DNA from: Pseudomonadales bacterium
GTDB taxonomy: Bacteria; Pseudomonadota; Gammaproteobacteria; Pseudomonadales; Moraxellaceae
DNA: 16,615 bases
Direction: 5' to 3'
Assembly: GCA_013043915.1 (NCBI GenBank)
Contig: JABEVH010000306.1
Span: 1 to 16,615, forward strand
Below are positions 6,541-14,071 of the stretch, piece after piece; position 1 is the stretch's first letter, and every line of letters begins with the position of its first letter. The notes under the pieces are model-generated. The model did no database searches, was not told where the DNA came from, and saw nothing but the letters and a program-made list of their open reading frames with translations. Position numbers and translations under genes: made by a program.

Positions 6541-8526
6541 TTAAACGCCCTCGGGCAATCCTTCCAGCGGACGTGGCTTCCCAAACAAGAATCCCTGTCC
6601 CCCGTCCACATGCAACTGACGCATTACCTTCCATTGAGTTGAAAATTCTACACTGTCCGCCAGCAACAACATATCTCGACTGTGTGCCACATGCAGTAAT
6701 GTGCTCAACATAAACAATTGATCAGGATTTTTTTCCGTATCACGCACCATGGCCGCGTCCATTTTGAGCGCTCGCAGGGGCAAGGTCCCCAGCATAGCCA
6801 AACTGGACTGGCGCATCATAAATCGGTCAACAACCAACCCTGAACCATGATCATCTAGCCACTGAGCCAAGCATCTGACCGCTTGAGGCGCTAACACCAA
6901 GGCACTTTCACTAACTTCAAATAACAAATGTGGCAATAAACCAGGCACCTGTTTTATGCGTGCAATCAGGGCATCGACAAAACTGGGCAAGCGTAATGAA
7001 TACGGCGATAAATTTATACTTAAACAGTCCAGAGGCAACCCCAGCGCGGCTGCATGAATTTGATAATGCAAAACTTTATCAACGACCAGATGATCCAGCC
7101 TGGATTCCCAGCCAAACTGTTCGATCAGCGGGATAAAACTGGCTGCGGCCATGACCTGATCTTCAATCACTAAGCGGACTAAGACTTCCTTGTGTAACAA
7201 GCGGTTTTCCAGATCAACACAGGGCATATAGTGCAACTGTAACTGATCCGATTGCAATAATGCATCAAGTCGTACTTTCCAGACCTCCAGCCCATACCCC
7301 AAGACAGCCAGTGCACCATCATTGACAGCATCCGCCTGAAGAACGTGGCTTCCATGAACCCCCCCATCCCTTGCCAAACGCAACGCCAAACTCGCCTTGG
7401 GCAGTAATTGCGCTGGCTCTCCATTGACATCGGTATAGGACATTCCTGCATAAAACATAATATCAGGAACCGTCCGTGTTATAGGAAGCTCACGCGCAGA
7501 AGCCATCAAGCTGTTAAGAACCTTTTCGGCAGAGTCACGACTGATATTAGGCAAAAATGCGACAAAATCAGCCCCCTGGCGACGGGCAATCAACGCATCC
7601 GAGTGATCTTCCTGCAGCTTGAGAAAACGACCCGCCACTTGAATCAACAGCTGATCCGCTGCGTCACGCCCCATGCGGGCATTCAACTCGGAAAATGCAT
7701 CAATTTGAAATATGATCAATGCACCATGCATACGCTTTTCAGTATCAGCCAGCAAAGAGCCTAGCTCGCTGTCAAAAGCTGCCTGATTGGCTAACCCTGT
7801 TACGACGTCAACGTAAGCCTGATGCTGAAAAAACTCAACCTGTCGTAATAAATCCCCCACCAAGGCACGCATTTGTCTGGACATGCGGTTCATCGCCAGC
7901 ACCACTCTGCGCAATTCGCGGGTCCTAGGCAAATGCTTAATTTCATGAAAATCACGCCGATACATCGCTTCAGCTTGAGCTTCAACCTCAGCAAGTGGTC
8001 TCGTCAAAAATCGAAGTGCAGCATAGGACAACACGCCGACAAAAAGCATGACCGAAGCAAACAGGTCAAACTCTTGCCTGACCATACGCCAAAGATTCTG
8101 GTAGGCACGAGACCTATCACTTTCCACGACCAACGTTCCTGCGACCAACCAACCTGCATTGATAGTCGTGGTCACGATAGCTGGAGATAAATGTATCCAG
8201 TGACGCAACACGGCAGGAACGAGATTGGCCTGGTGCGTGTGCTCATAATGCACCAGAATTTTTCCCTGAGGATCGACCAGGTCAATACGTCGATAATACC
8301 CTTGATCAAACACAGCTCGTATCATGGTATCAGCCAATACCGGGTCATGCTGTGTCATGGCCGGTGCAATCGATAAGGCTAAGGAATGTGCAGTATTCTG
8401 CGCCGATACTGACAGTTGTTCTTGGATATAAGCACGGGAATTGACCACGGAAACCCCGAGCCCACCCACCAGCAACAGCAGGCATGTTAGAAAGAGCACC
8501 ATCAACAATTGCCGAAACAGGGTCAC
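6541..8526 (-). CDS. lapD: LapD-type c-di-GMP receptor with degenerate GGDEF and EAL domains
   Basis: Inner-membrane receptor of 661 residues. In the Pseudomonas Lap system, c-di-GMP binding in the cytoplasm makes LapD hold the protease LapG in the periplasm, which keeps the surface adhesin in place. Layout: membrane helix 7-28, periplasmic sensor about 29-152, second helix about 153-173, HAMP about 174-225, GGDEF-like about 235-400, EAL-like about 410-655. Trp126 in the periplasmic GW turn matches the Trp known to contact LapG. The GGDEF signature is RQGADF (316-321), so cyclase activity is unlikely. In the EAL domain EVL (447-449), Asn505, Glu537, Asp567 and Lys588 are kept. The second Asp of DDFG is Arg568 and the general-base Glu of AEGVE is Asp624, so hydrolysis is unlikely. 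GTG start with GGAGG eight bases upstream; lapG ends 15 bases before. Confidence 0.93.
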   Translation of the reverse strand: MTLFRQLLMVLFLTCLLLLVGGLGVSVVNSRAYIQEQLSVSAQNTAHSLALSIAPAMTQHDPVLADTMIRAVFDQGYYRRIDLVDPQGKILVHYEHTHQANLVPAVLRHWIHLSPAIVTTTINAGWLVAGTLVVESDRSRAYQNLWRMVRQEFDLFASVMLFVGVLSYAALRFLTRPLAEVEAQAEAMYRRDFHEIKHLPRTRELRRVVLAMNRMSRQMRALVGDLLRQVEFFQHQAYVDVVTGLANQAAFDSELGSLLADTEKRMHGALIIFQIDAFSELNARMGRDAADQLLIQVAGRFLKLQEDHSDALIARRQGADFVAFLPNISRDSAEKVLNSLMASARELPITRTVPDIMFYAGMSYTDVNGEPAQLLPKASLALRLARDGGVHGSHVLQADAVNDGALAVLGYGLEVWKVRLDALLQSDQLQLHYMPCVDLENRLLHKEVLVRLVIEDQVMAAASFIPLIEQFGWESRLDHLVVDKVLHYQIHAAALGLPLDCLSINLSPYSLRLPSFVDALIARIKQVPGLLPHLLFEVSESALVLAPQAVRCLAQWLDDHGSGLVVDRFMMRQSSLAMLGTLPLRALKMDAAMVRDTEKNPDQLFMLSTLLHVAHSRDMLLLADSVEFSTQWKVMRQLHVDGGQGFLFGKPRPLEGLPEGV

Positions 8527-8541
8527 CTCGTCATCCTCCGA

Positions 8542-9228
8542 TCATGGGCCTGACACGGCTCGTGAATTGTTAACCCCACGAAATCCTGGCTGTCCTTGCA
8601 TACGATGCAATACATCCTGCCACTTATCCAATCCTGAGCCATCATTAACCGGCGCACCGTCCCCTCCTTGTCCACCGGACACCCACATACCTTCACTATT
8701 GAAACTATACACCGGAACCAGATCAGGGCGTTGTGATGCAGGCAAAATACGATTGACCAAACTATCCAAAATCAAAGGCTCTTGACCAGGTTGTGGATAA
8801 TACGCCAATACCATATGAGCCTGATTCAATTGTAGGGCTTCAACATAAGTTATTCGCAACCGCGATACCGGAACCCCCAAAGAAAGTAGCGTGAAGTACT
8901 TGGCAATGGCATAGTCTTCACAGTCCCCACCATTGGAACCTATCATCTCTAGAGGAGTTGCCCAGTAATCTTCTTGATGCCAATGTTCCTGATCAGAAAT
9001 ATACGGAATCCTATCCACAAAGCGGTTAACTGCATCCACCTGCTCTCGTTCATTCTTGTTTCGCAAAGATTCCGTCAACTGATCCCATTGATGCAGACGG
9101 ATGACAGCCGAGCCCCCCCATCTCGCCCTGGCCCATTCCAGGTCGCTCGACTTAAGCCCTAGCAAATCAGCTACCACCGGCCCCACCCATAGCAGAATCA
9201 GCAGCAGGAGGCCCGTTCTGGAACGCAT
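8542..9228 (-). CDS. lapG: LapG-type periplasmic cysteine protease
   Basis: Calcium-dependent transglutaminase-like cysteine protease (228 residues). In the Lap system it cleaves the N-terminal region of the large adhesin LapA and so releases cells from biofilms. A signal peptide is visible: basic start, Leu-rich core 7-14, probable cut after VVA (18-20). The catalytic triad fits Cys103 in GGDCEDY, His138 in QAHMVLAYY and Asp155 in LILDSL. The acidic residues beside the Cys match the calcium-binding site. I chose ATG at 9228 because AGAGGT lies five bases upstream; an in-frame GTG two codons earlier is less likely. First gene of a lapG-lapD-DUF2333 operon, with a good promoter candidate about 60 bases upstream. 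No adhesin or LapBCE-type secretion gene is present in the window. Confidence 0.93.
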   Translation of the reverse strand: MRSRTGLLLLILLWVGPVVADLLGLKSSDLEWARARWGGSAVIRLHQWDQLTESLRNKNEREQVDAVNRFVDRIPYISDQEHWHQEDYWATPLEMIGSNGGDCEDYAIAKYFTLLSLGVPVSRLRITYVEALQLNQAHMVLAYYPQPGQEPLILDSLVNRILPASQRPDLVPVYSFNSEGMWVSGGQGGDGAPVNDGSGLDKWQDVLHRMQGQPGFRGVNNSRAVSGP

Positions 9229-9281
9229 GCACACCTCTTACGCCAGCATTCAGCCTTTTAGCATAGCCAAATTTCAAGGGC

Positions 9282-9311
9282 ATTAAACGTACATAGATAG
9301 ACAGTTGTAAA
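9282..9311 (-). promoter_or_regulatory. Likely sigma-70 promoter of the lapG operon
   Basis: Read on the minus strand, TTTACA (9306-9311, five of six) and TTTAAT (9282-9287, five of six) are 18 bases apart. The predicted transcript would start about 45-50 bases upstream of the lapG ATG. Confidence 0.5.
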
Positions 9312-9422
9312 CTTTCTGGGCATGATGTTGCCTGGACAAATCACAAATTGTCATCCAACTTTCGCAAAAATAGGGCAGAATGCGCCTAACTGTGACAGTT
9401 ATGACAGGAATTGATTCGAAAT

Positions 9423-9866
9423 ATGGCTGATATTTTGCTGCTGAATGGACCCAACCTGAACTTGCTAGGGCAAAGGGAACCCAGTATTTATGGTGACATC
9501 ACCCTTAGTATGATTGAGCAACGCCTGATAGCAAGAGCGCGCGAGCTCGGACATGATCTGGCATGCTTCCAGAGCAACCACGAAGGACAGATGGTTGAGC
9601 GCATACATGCCTGTCTTGATGATGGATGTCGTTTTATCATTATCAATCCTGCCGCCTTTACCCACACCAGTATCGCCCTGCGTGATGCCCTGCTTGGTGT
9701 GTCATTGCCCTTCATTGAAGTCCATCTTTCCAATGTGCATGCACGGGAACCCTTCAGGCAGCACTCCTTTTTTTCTGATAAAGCTATGGGTGTCATTGCC
9801 GGACTGGGTGAGATGGGGTATGAGTTTGCCTTGGAAGCAGCACATCGTCGCCTGTTACTGCCCTGA
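9423..9866 (+). CDS. aroQ: Type II 3-dehydroquinate dehydratase
   Basis: Catalyses 3-dehydroquinate to 3-dehydroshikimate, the third step of the shikimate pathway, as a dodecamer in the cytoplasm. At 147 residues it has the usual length of the type II enzyme. Diagnostic stretches are LNGPNLNLLG (7-16), the lid with Arg18 and the catalytic Tyr23, QSNHEG (50-55), INPAAFTHTS (74-83, with Asn75 and catalytic His81), EVHLSN (99-104) and Arg112. I place the start at ATG 9423 because the family begins MA-ILxLNGPN. AGGAA at 9406-9410 is 12 bases away, which is long. A TTG at 9411 in the same frame is too close to that site. First of the aroQ-accB-accC cluster, 39 bases ahead of accB. Confidence 0.96.
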   Translation: MADILLLNGPNLNLLGQREPSIYGDITLSMIEQRLIARARELGHDLACFQSNHEGQMVERIHACLDDGCRFIIINPAAFTHTSIALRDALLGVSLPFIEVHLSNVHAREPFRQHSFFSDKAMGVIAGLGEMGYEFALEAAHRRLLLP

Positions 9867-9905
9867 TTCACTTTTATAACTAGGTTCGTGGAGACCATTA
9901 TCGAT

Positions 9906-10349
9906 ATGGATATTCGCAAGATTAAAAAACTGATTGAACTGCTGGAAGAGTCTGGCATTGACGAGATTGAAATTAAAGAAGGCGAGGAATCCGTAAGAAT
10001 CGCTCGCGGAGGCCGATCTGTCAGCCTTCCTATGACGGCCGTTGTTCCACAACCTGTAGCGCCCACCGTTACCGCCACACCTGCCGCTCCTACTGCACCG
10101 GCAGAAGCTCAACGCGGTAATATCCAGCGCTCCCCTATGGTAGGAACCTATTTCTCAGCGGCATCGCCCAATTCACCGGCTTTCATCAGTGTGGGCCAAG
10201 CCGTCAAGCAGGGTGATGTGCTGTGCATCATTGAAGCGATGAAGATGATGAACCAGATTACCGCTGAATTTAGCGGTATTGTTGAGAATATTATGGTTGA
10301 AAATGGTCAGGCTGTTGAGTTTGATCAACCACTTTTCACCATCGTCTAA
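9906..10349 (+). CDS. accB: Biotin carboxyl carrier protein of acetyl-CoA carboxylase
   Basis: Carries the biotin on which CO2 is moved from biotin carboxylase (AccC) to the carboxyltransferase, the first committed step of fatty acid synthesis. Residues 1-35 (MDIRKIKKLIELLEESGIDE onward) are the typical N-terminal domain. A Pro/Ala-rich linker (about 48-68) follows. The biotinyl domain (about 72-147) has EAMKM with Lys113 as the biotinylation site. Total 147 residues. ATG at 9906 matches the family start; an in-frame GTG at 9888 would add six residues and is less likely. accC follows after 24 bases, so the two subunits are almost certainly made from one transcript. accB-accC pairing is common, with autoregulation by AccB described in E. 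coli; no operator is visible here. Confidence 0.97.
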   Translation: MDIRKIKKLIELLEESGIDEIEIKEGEESVRIARGGRSVSLPMTAVVPQPVAPTVTATPAAPTAPAEAQRGNIQRSPMVGTYFSAASPNSPAFISVGQAVKQGDVLCIIEAMKMMNQITAEFSGIVENIMVENGQAVEFDQPLFTIV

Positions 10350-10373
10350 ACGTGTATCTGGAGAGTATCTGAC

Positions 10374-11711
10374 ATGCTGGACAAGGTAGTCATCGCCAAT
10401 CGAGGTGAAATTGCCCTGCGCATTCAACGCGCTTGCAAGGAAATGGGCATAAAAACGGTGGCGGTCTATTCCACGGCTGATAGGGATCTGATGCATGTAA
10501 GACTTGCCGATGAGTCAGTATGTATTGGCCCACCACCTAGCCATGATAGTTATCTAAATATCCCAGCCATCATTTCTGCGGCTGAAGTGACTGATGCCCA
10601 AGCCATTCATCCTGGCTACGGTTTTCTTGCTGAAAATGCAGATTTCGCTGAGGCCGTGGAGAAATCAGGATTTATATTTGTAGGTCCACGAGCAGAAAGT
10701 ATTCGTCTGATGGGTAACAAAGTCTCTGCTATTGAGGCCATGAGATCAGCAGGAGTGCCTACCGTACCTGGATCTGATGGCGCTGTCACTGAAGATAATG
10801 CCGTTGAAATCGCTCGTCGCATCGGTTATCCCGTCATTATCAAAGCAGCCTCAGGGGGCGGTGGACGCGGCATGCGTGTCGTTCATACCGAGTCGGCTCT
10901 CTTGAATTCTCTATTCGTGACACGTAGTGAAGCCAAAGCAGCCTTCAGTGATGATACGGTTTACATCGAAAAATTTCTTCAACACCCACGGCATGTCGAA
11001 ATTCAGATTTTAGGTGATGGTGAAGGCGCTGCCATTCATTTGGGGGACCGCGATTGCTCCTTGCAACGCCGCCACCAAAAAGTTGTTGAAGAAGCACCTG
11101 CTCCGGACATCCCTGCTCAGCTACGACACGATGTAGCTAATGCATGCGTTCGCGCCTGTCAACAAATGCGTTACCGTGGCGCGGGGACGTTTGAATTTCT
11201 TTATGAAAACAACCGCTTCTATTTTATAGAGATGAATACCCGTGTTCAGGTCGAACACCCCGTTACTGAACTCGTCACGGGGGTTGATATCATTCGCGAG
11301 CAATTACGTATTGCCTCCGGCCTGGGGCTATCCTGGACGCAGGATGACATTAAAATCCAGGGTCATGCCCTAGAATGCCGAATCAATGCCGAGGACCCAC
11401 GTACGTTCTTGCCATGCCCAGGCACCATCAAACATTATCACGCACCTGGTGGACCAGGCATACGCATGGACTCTCACGTCTATTCTGGATATACCGTACC
11501 GCCACATTATGATTCGCTCATAGGTAAACTTATCGCCTGGGCACCAGACCGCGTTGCCTGTCTGGCCAGGATGCGTAGAGCACTCGATGAATTAGTTGTT
11601 GATGGTATACGAACCAATGCTTCCTTGCATCGTGACGTCATCCTGCGAGATAGCGAATTTGCCCGGGGAGCAGTTGATATTCATCATCTCGAGAAGAAAC
11701 TTCGTGGCTAA
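10374..11711 (+). CDS. accC: Biotin carboxylase subunit of acetyl-CoA carboxylase
   Basis: ATP-dependent carboxylation of the biotin on AccB using bicarbonate. The 445 residues match the usual length. ATP-grasp features are complete: the conserved Lys116 in MGNKVSA, Lys157, the glycine loop GGGGRGM (161-167), DRDCSLQRRHQKVVEEAPAP (225-244, with Cys228 and Lys236), the metal ligands Glu274 and Glu286, Asn288 and Arg290 in EMNTRVQVEHP, and Arg336 in ECRINAEDP. The C-terminal lid domain ends IHHLEKKLRG. ATG 10374 follows GGAG at normal distance. It sits between accB and prmA, with prmA starting 28 bases downstream. The carboxyltransferase genes accA and accD are not in the window. Confidence 0.98.
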   Translation: MLDKVVIANRGEIALRIQRACKEMGIKTVAVYSTADRDLMHVRLADESVCIGPPPSHDSYLNIPAIISAAEVTDAQAIHPGYGFLAENADFAEAVEKSGFIFVGPRAESIRLMGNKVSAIEAMRSAGVPTVPGSDGAVTEDNAVEIARRIGYPVIIKAASGGGGRGMRVVHTESALLNSLFVTRSEAKAAFSDDTVYIEKFLQHPRHVEIQILGDGEGAAIHLGDRDCSLQRRHQKVVEEAPAPDIPAQLRHDVANACVRACQQMRYRGAGTFEFLYENNRFYFIEMNTRVQVEHPVTELVTGVDIIREQLRIASGLGLSWTQDDIKIQGHALECRINAEDPRTFLPCPGTIKHYHAPGGPGIRMDSHVYSGYTVPPHYDSLIGKLIAWAPDRVACLARMRRALDELVVDGIRTNASLHRDVILRDSEFARGAVDIHHLEKKLRG

Positions 11712-11739
11712 TCACGAAACCATGTCAGTAGGTAACGTT

Positions 11740-12624
11740 ATGGCTTGGCTACAGTTTAAAATTGAAACCACGCAGCAACATGCTGAACTGTGGCAGGAGA
11801 GACTGGAAGAAGTTGGAGCTGCAGCCACCTTGCTGCTTGATGCAGGTGATCAACCTTTACTCGAACCCCCTCCTGGCGCCACACCGTTATGGGACCGCGT
11901 CATTGTCAATGGCATCTTTACGGCTGATTCAGACTTAGAAGCACTGACTGAGTTTTTCGTGACGCAGTATGGATTGAATACTCAGGCTTATAAAACTGAA
12001 TTACTGGAAGACAAGGATTGGGAGCGAGCCTGGATGGATCATTACCATCCCATGCGCTTTGGTTCACGGCTGTGGGTGGTGCCTAGCTGGTGCCCTGCGC
12101 CAGATCCTGATGCGGTTAATCTCTTACTGGATCCTGGACTGGCCTTTGGTACCGGCACACATGCTACGACAGCTCTTTGCCTGGAATGGCTGGATAGCCT
12201 TGAACTCAACGGATGTACCGTCATCGATTATGGCTGTGGCTCTGGCATATTAGCGATAGCCGCTTTACTGCTTGGTGCTCAACAAGCTATAGCCATCGAC
12301 AATGACCCTCAAGCTCTTATCTCAGCCCGCAATAATGCACAGCGAAATGGTGTAGCCGAGAAGCTACAAATCTATGCGCCTGATGAAATACCCGACACCA
12401 TGGGCCAGGCTGATGTCATCGTTGCCAATATATTGGCCGGACCACTTATTGCTTTAGCTCCCCGCCTGACTGCTATGACCTTGCCTGGAGGGCATATTGC
12501 CCTCTCAGGCTTGATCCGTTCACAGGTCGATGATGTTCATGCAGCATATACTGCATCTTTCCACATGGATCCGGCTGTAGTACGTGACGAAGACTGGTGC
12601 CGACTAAGTGGAAAACGACGCTAA
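11740..12624 (+). CDS. prmA: Ribosomal protein L11 methyltransferase
   Basis: S-adenosylmethionine-dependent enzyme that trimethylates lysines and the N-terminus of ribosomal protein L11. The protein has 294 residues, the usual length. The small N-terminal L11-recognition domain covers about 1-100. The Rossmann methyltransferase domain follows, with PGLAFGTGTHATT (132-144), the SAM-binding DYGCGSGILAIA (163-174), acidic IDND (186-189) and VANILAGPL (228-236), the substrate motif. I chose ATG 11740 (MAWLQF, family start) with AGGT six bases upstream. An in-frame ATG at 11722 has no ribosome binding site, and the still longer frame from 11596 overlaps accC. accC-prmA adjacency is common in this group. 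Confidence 0.96.
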   Translation: MAWLQFKIETTQQHAELWQERLEEVGAAATLLLDAGDQPLLEPPPGATPLWDRVIVNGIFTADSDLEALTEFFVTQYGLNTQAYKTELLEDKDWERAWMDHYHPMRFGSRLWVVPSWCPAPDPDAVNLLLDPGLAFGTGTHATTALCLEWLDSLELNGCTVIDYGCGSGILAIAALLLGAQQAIAIDNDPQALISARNNAQRNGVAEKLQIYAPDEIPDTMGQADVIVANILAGPLIALAPRLTAMTLPGGHIALSGLIRSQVDDVHAAYTASFHMDPAVVRDEDWCRLSGKRR

Positions 12625-12666
12625 ACATCCCCATGGATAAAATCCAGAGGCTTCTCGCGTAATTGG

Positions 12667-12706
12667 GTGAATCCAGGTTCACAAGCTCGCATAAAACAGC
12701 TACATT
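12667..12706 (+). promoter_or_regulatory. Promoter candidate with overlapping inverted repeat upstream of the DUF3426 gene
   Basis: TTCACA (12678-12683, five of six) and TACATT (12701-12706, four of six) are 17 bases apart. GTGAA (12667-12671) and TTCAC (12678-12682) form an inverted repeat with a six-base centre, and its right arm lies inside the -35 box. That is a common place for an operator. Confidence 0.4.
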
Positions 12707-12748
12707 GATGCCATCAGAATTATATGACTTTAGGGAACTTTTTTCGGC

Positions 12749-14050
12749 ATGAGCGAAATGCACCAAACACGTTGCCCACACTGCAGCAGTGTTTTCAAAG
12801 TCAGTCCCGAGCAATTGCAAGCTAAAAATGGCATGGTTCGTTGTGGTGCCTGTCTGCAAGTATTTCGAGCCGATCTTAACCTTTTAGGCTTTGGAAATAC
12901 TGACCCAACGCCGGCAGCACCTCAACCTCCTTCCCCAAAAAAACGGGGAGCGGTCAAAAATGACGACTGGGCTGAAAAGATTTTACAGGCAGAATCCGCT
13001 CTACCCTCCCGTGAAAGTGGCGAACTACGTCTGACTTCTACCGTCAAGCCCATTGATGATATGGCTCGCTACGGCGTCGTGAAACACGATGACTGGAAAC
13101 ATCAGCTTACCCAACCCGCTGACAACAACACTCGGATCAGTATGGGTGAAAGCGAACTCAGTGACTTTATGCTGGATAAGTCAGCAGATCAACATCAAGC
13201 TGCCGAACACCCTTTTATGGCTGAAAACATCAAAGATGCCAGCATACCTAGCCATGCTGATGAAGCTTGGGCCCAGGATATTTTGGATGAACTAGCTCGC
13301 GCTGATAACCAACCGGTTCATCCTCTGGCCAAGTTACAAGATCCCTCACTTAAGAACCACGCCATGGCCCCCCCCCCTGCTGATACCAAAGGACATTTTG
13401 CTTTTGGTGACGAAGAGGCCCTGGACTTTTTAAATGATGATGATTTGGATGTACAAACTCCCGTTATGAATTCAAATCCAATTGCCTTGGATTTAACATC
13501 CCCTTTATCCAGCATCTCTGAACCTGTAATCATTACCCCCCCTGCAAGAGCATGGCCCTGGGAAAGACTTTTGCTGTGGGGGGGGCTAAATACACTAGCC
13601 ATTCTGCTTCTGGCCGGACAAGTTGTTTATTTCCATCCTGAGGTTGCTAATCAATTTCCCAGACTACAGCCGCACATAGCACGATTTTGTGAAGCATTAC
13701 ATTGCCATGTCGCAGCTCCGGATAATAATATTCTCCGCGTTGACATGTTGATTGTTCGCCCAGACAGTGATCACGGACGCATCCTGATAGATACCCTGCT
13801 GCATAATGACAGCAACAATGACTATCCTCTGCCACATTTGCGGTTGACCATGCGAGATCGGGATGGCCATGTTCTGGGTACCCGTGTCTTATCCCCTGCC
13901 GACTATCTTGGCGAATCTTTGGCCAGCCTCCCCACACTACCGCCTCATACGCCTGTGCATATTTCCTTGACTGTTCATGATCCAGGACAACCCATTGCAT
14001 CGACCAGCCTGACCGTACAACCATCTACCGACACAAGCACAGGCAACTAG
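12749..14050 (+). CDS. Zinc-ribbon / DUF3426 single-pass membrane protein
   Basis: Protein of 433 residues. Residues 9-35 form an MJ0042-type zinc ribbon (Cys9-Pro-His-Cys12, Cys32-Gly-Ala-Cys35). A long, acidic, probably disordered region (about 45-265) follows, then one membrane helix (about 274-294) and a DUF3426 domain (about 300-425) that should lie in the periplasm. The cytoplasmic zinc ribbon plus periplasmic domain suggests a membrane-linked sensor or adaptor, but the family has no established function. The linker carries three related motifs (VKNDDWAEKIL, VKHDDWKHQL and ADEAWAQDIL). It also contains C10, C7 and G8 tracts. The ATG at 12749 has AGGGAA 11 bases upstream, a weak fit; an in-frame ATG at 12758 is possible. 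The location between prmA and dusB is conserved in related genomes. Confidence 0.87.
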   Translation: MSEMHQTRCPHCSSVFKVSPEQLQAKNGMVRCGACLQVFRADLNLLGFGNTDPTPAAPQPPSPKKRGAVKNDDWAEKILQAESALPSRESGELRLTSTVKPIDDMARYGVVKHDDWKHQLTQPADNNTRISMGESELSDFMLDKSADQHQAAEHPFMAENIKDASIPSHADEAWAQDILDELARADNQPVHPLAKLQDPSLKNHAMAPPPADTKGHFAFGDEEALDFLNDDDLDVQTPVMNSNPIALDLTSPLSSISEPVIITPPARAWPWERLLLWGGLNTLAILLLAGQVVYFHPEVANQFPRLQPHIARFCEALHCHVAAPDNNILRVDMLIVRPDSDHGRILIDTLLHNDSNNDYPLPHLRLTMRDRDGHVLGTRVLSPADYLGESLASLPTLPPHTPVHISLTVHDPGQPIASTSLTVQPSTDTSTGN

Positions 14051-14059
14051 CGCGGATAA

Positions 14060-14068
14060 TGGTATAAT
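14060..14068 (+). promoter_or_regulatory. Extended -10 element at the dusB start
   Basis: TGGTATAAT is a perfect extended -10 (TGN plus TATAAT). No good -35 is seen, which extended -10 promoters can tolerate. It ends three bases before the dusB ATG, so transcription from it would begin within the first codons. Confidence 0.4.
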
Positions 14069-14071
14069 TTG

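Noticed and set aside
6530..6634. ATG start at 6634 for the DUF2333 protein
   Set aside because: It overlaps lapD by 94 bases and adds non-family sequence. A GTG with a good ribosome binding site sits just after the lapD stop.
9401..9430. Nine-codon frame ending across the aroQ start, as a possible leader peptide
   Set aside because: No Shine-Dalgarno sequence or regulatory codons (aromatic runs). It looks accidental.
9488..10078. 196-residue minus-strand frame across aroQ and accB
   Set aside because: Ser/Arg-rich mirror translation of two certain genes, with no matching family.
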